Of a stretch of 6,984 nt of DNA, positions 5,557 to 6,984 are shown piece after piece. The stretch is from ZC4RG30 sp964396335 (GTDB lineage Bacteria; Pseudomonadota; Gammaproteobacteria; Steroidobacterales; Steroidobacteraceae). Under the pieces are notes generated by a model. The model had not been told where the DNA came from and did not search any database. It saw only the letters and a program-made list of their open reading frames with translations. Position numbers and translations under genes: made by a program. Position 1 is the first letter of the stretch. Each line of letters starts with the position of its first letter. The stretch spans positions 1 through 6,984 of the forward strand of contig CAYNEX010000136.1 of NCBI GenBank assembly GCA_964396335.1. Direction: 5' to 3'.

Positions 5557-6984
5557 TCAGGCCTTGCGGTCCTTGTCCTTCACTTCCTCGAACTCGGCGT
5601 CGACGACATTGTCGTCCTTGGCCTTGCCGGCGTCGGCGCCCGCCGATGCACCGGCATCCGCGCCACCGCCCTGGCCCGCCTGCGCGGCGGCCGCCATGAT
5701 GGCGGAAGACGCCTTCGCCAGGGCCTCGGCCTTGCGGTCGATCTGCTCCTTGTCGTCGCCCTTCAGCGCGGCCTTCAGGTCCGACAGCGCGGACTCCACC
5801 GAGGCCCGATCGCTGCCGGAGACCTTCTCGCCCAGCTCCGCCAGCGACTTCTCGGTGGCGTGCACCAGGGCATCGGCGCGGTTGCGGCTCTCCACCAGCT
5901 CGCGGAACTTCTTGTCCTCGGCGGCATGCGCCTCGGCATCGGCCACCATGCGCTTGATCTCGTCCTCGGACAGGCCCGAGCTCGCCTTGATGACGATCTT
6001 CTGTTCCTTGCCGGTGGCCTTGTCCTTGGCCGACACGTTCAGGATGCCGTTGGCATCGATGTCGAAGGACACCTCGATCTGCGGCACGCCGCGCGGCGCC
6101 GGCTTGATGTCGGTCAGGTCGAAGCGGCCCAGCGACTTGTTGTCGCCGGCGCGCTCGCGCTCACCCTGCAGCACGTGGATGGTCACGGCGGTCTGGTTGT
6201 CGTCGGCGGTCGAGAACACCTGCGACGCACGCGTCGGGATGGTGGTGTTCTTCTCGATCAGCTTGGTCATCACCGAGCCGAGCGTCTCGATGCCCAGCGA
6301 CAGCGGCGTGACGTCGAGCAGCAGCACGTCCTTCACTTCGCCGGCCAGCACGCCCGCCTGGATGGCGGCGCCCACGGCCACGGCCTCGTCCGGGTTCACG
6401 TCGCGGCGCGGCTCCTTGCCGAAGAAGTCCTTCACGTACTTCTGCACCAGCGGCATGCGCGTCTGGCCACCGACCAGGATCACGTCGGAGACATCCGAGG
6501 GCGACAGGCCGGCATCCTTCAGCGCGATCTTGCACGGCTCGATGGTGCGCCGGACGAGGTCCTCCACCAATGCCTCGAGCTTGGCGCGCGTGAGCTTCAC
6601 CGCCAGGTGCTTCGGACCCGAGGCATCGGCCGTGATGTACGGCAGGTTCACCTCGGTCTGCTGGCTGGAGGACAGCTCGATCTTGGCCTTCTCGCCGGCT
6701 TCCTTCAGGCGCTGCATGGCCAGCGGATCCTTGCGCACGTCGACGCCGGACTCCTTCTGGAACTCATCCGCCAGGAAATTGATGATGCGCAGGTCGAAGT
6801 CCTCGCCACCGAGGAAGGTGTCGCCGTTGGTGGAGAGCACCTCGAACTGGCGCTCGCCGTCGATCTCGGCGATCTCGATGATGGACACGTCGAAGGTGCC
6901 GCCACCCAGGTCATACACCGCGATCTTGCGATCACCGCCGGCGGACTTGTCCAGGCCATAGGCCAGCGCCGCGGCAGTGGGTTC
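5557..6984 (-). CDS. dnaK: Chaperone DnaK (Hsp70), 3' part; 5' end beyond window
   Basis: The frame is open from the right edge: 475 residues beginning EPTAAALAYGLDK, which corresponds to about residue 171 of E. coli DnaK, so roughly 170 N-terminal residues are missing. Seen in order (fragment numbering) are the phosphate-binding YDLGGGTFD (24-32), GGEDFD of the ATPase domain, the Hsp70 signature VILVGGQTRMP (168-178), the interdomain linker DVLLLDVTPLSLG (219-231), the beta-sandwich substrate domain, the helical lid and an Ala/Gly-rich tail ending VVDAEFEEVKDKDRKA. A GTG at 6918 is an internal Val codon and not a start. DnaK binds hydrophobic stretches of unfolded proteins in an ATP cycle driven by DnaJ and GrpE. 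The end of the protein is a few residues longer than in E. coli (RKA after KD), otherwise typical. Confidence 0.98.
   Translation of the reverse strand, partial: EPTAAALAYGLDKSAGGDRKIAVYDLGGGTFDVSIIEIAEIDGERQFEVLSTNGDTFLGGEDFDLRIINFLADEFQKESGVDVRKDPLAMQRLKEAGEKAKIELSSSQQTEVNLPYITADASGPKHLAVKLTRAKLEALVEDLVRRTIEPCKIALKDAGLSPSDVSDVILVGGQTRMPLVQKYVKDFFGKEPRRDVNPDEAVAVGAAIQAGVLAGEVKDVLLLDVTPLSLGIETLGSVMTKLIEKNTTIPTRASQVFSTADDNQTAVTIHVLQGERERAGDNKSLGRFDLTDIKPAPRGVPQIEVSFDIDANGILNVSAKDKATGKEQKIVIKASSGLSEDEIKRMVADAEAHAAEDKKFRELVESRNRADALVHATEKSLAELGEKVSGSDRASVESALSDLKAALKGDDKEQIDRKAEALAKASSAIMAAAAQAGQGGGADAGASAGADAGKAKDDNVVDAEFEEVKDKDRKA

Noticed and set aside
5522..6961. 479-codon open frame on the plus strand opposite dnaK.
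   Set aside because: Its codons mirror the strong codon-position bias of dnaK. Long frames antisense to Hsp70 genes are a known artefact. The Ser/Ala-rich translation shows no recognisable domain, and its ATG merely arises from the CATG at the dnaJ start.

Overview
The window looks like chromosomal core DNA from a GC-rich gammaproteobacterium. The order dnaK-dnaJ-...-dapB-carA-carB on one strand (minus here) is the arrangement known from Pseudomonas, Xanthomonas and related lineages, and the proteins align closely from memory with their E. coli counterparts (DnaK tail VVDAEFEEVKD, DapB EAHHRHKVDAPSGTAL, CarA GICLGHQ). I cannot place the genus. No rRNA, tRNA, CRISPR array, insertion sequence or integrase is visible.

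Layout, read right to left in the direction of the main operon. 6984-5557 is the 3' two thirds of dnaK (start outside the window). 5523-4378 is a complete dnaJ, 33 nt downstream of dnaK. 4365-2383 is occupied by a plus-strand gene for an integral-membrane acyltransferase with a C-terminal SGNH domain; it faces dnaJ tail to tail (12 nt between stops) and dapB head to head (45 nt between starts). 2337-1531 is dapB, read from a TTG codon. 1530-1281 is a 250-nt leader with a good sigma70-type promoter, a small palindrome over its -10/start region and a strong hairpin. 1280-102 is carA, read from a GTG codon behind a GGAGG ribosome site, and 95-1 is the very start of carB, 6 nt after carA.

Function: DnaK and DnaJ are the Hsp70/Hsp40 chaperone pair. 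DapB is a lysine/diaminopimelate enzyme. CarA and CarB are the two subunits of carbamoyl-phosphate synthetase, feeding arginine and pyrimidine synthesis. The acyltransferase is an envelope-polysaccharide modification enzyme of the OafA type and is functionally unrelated to its neighbours.

Most of the window is ordinary housekeeping sequence. The parts worth a second look are the opposite-strand acyltransferase that splits the chaperone genes from dapB-carAB, and the carA leader, where promoter, palindrome, a minus-strand-specific hairpin and a possible ribosome-site-masking alternative pairing lie within about 190 nt.
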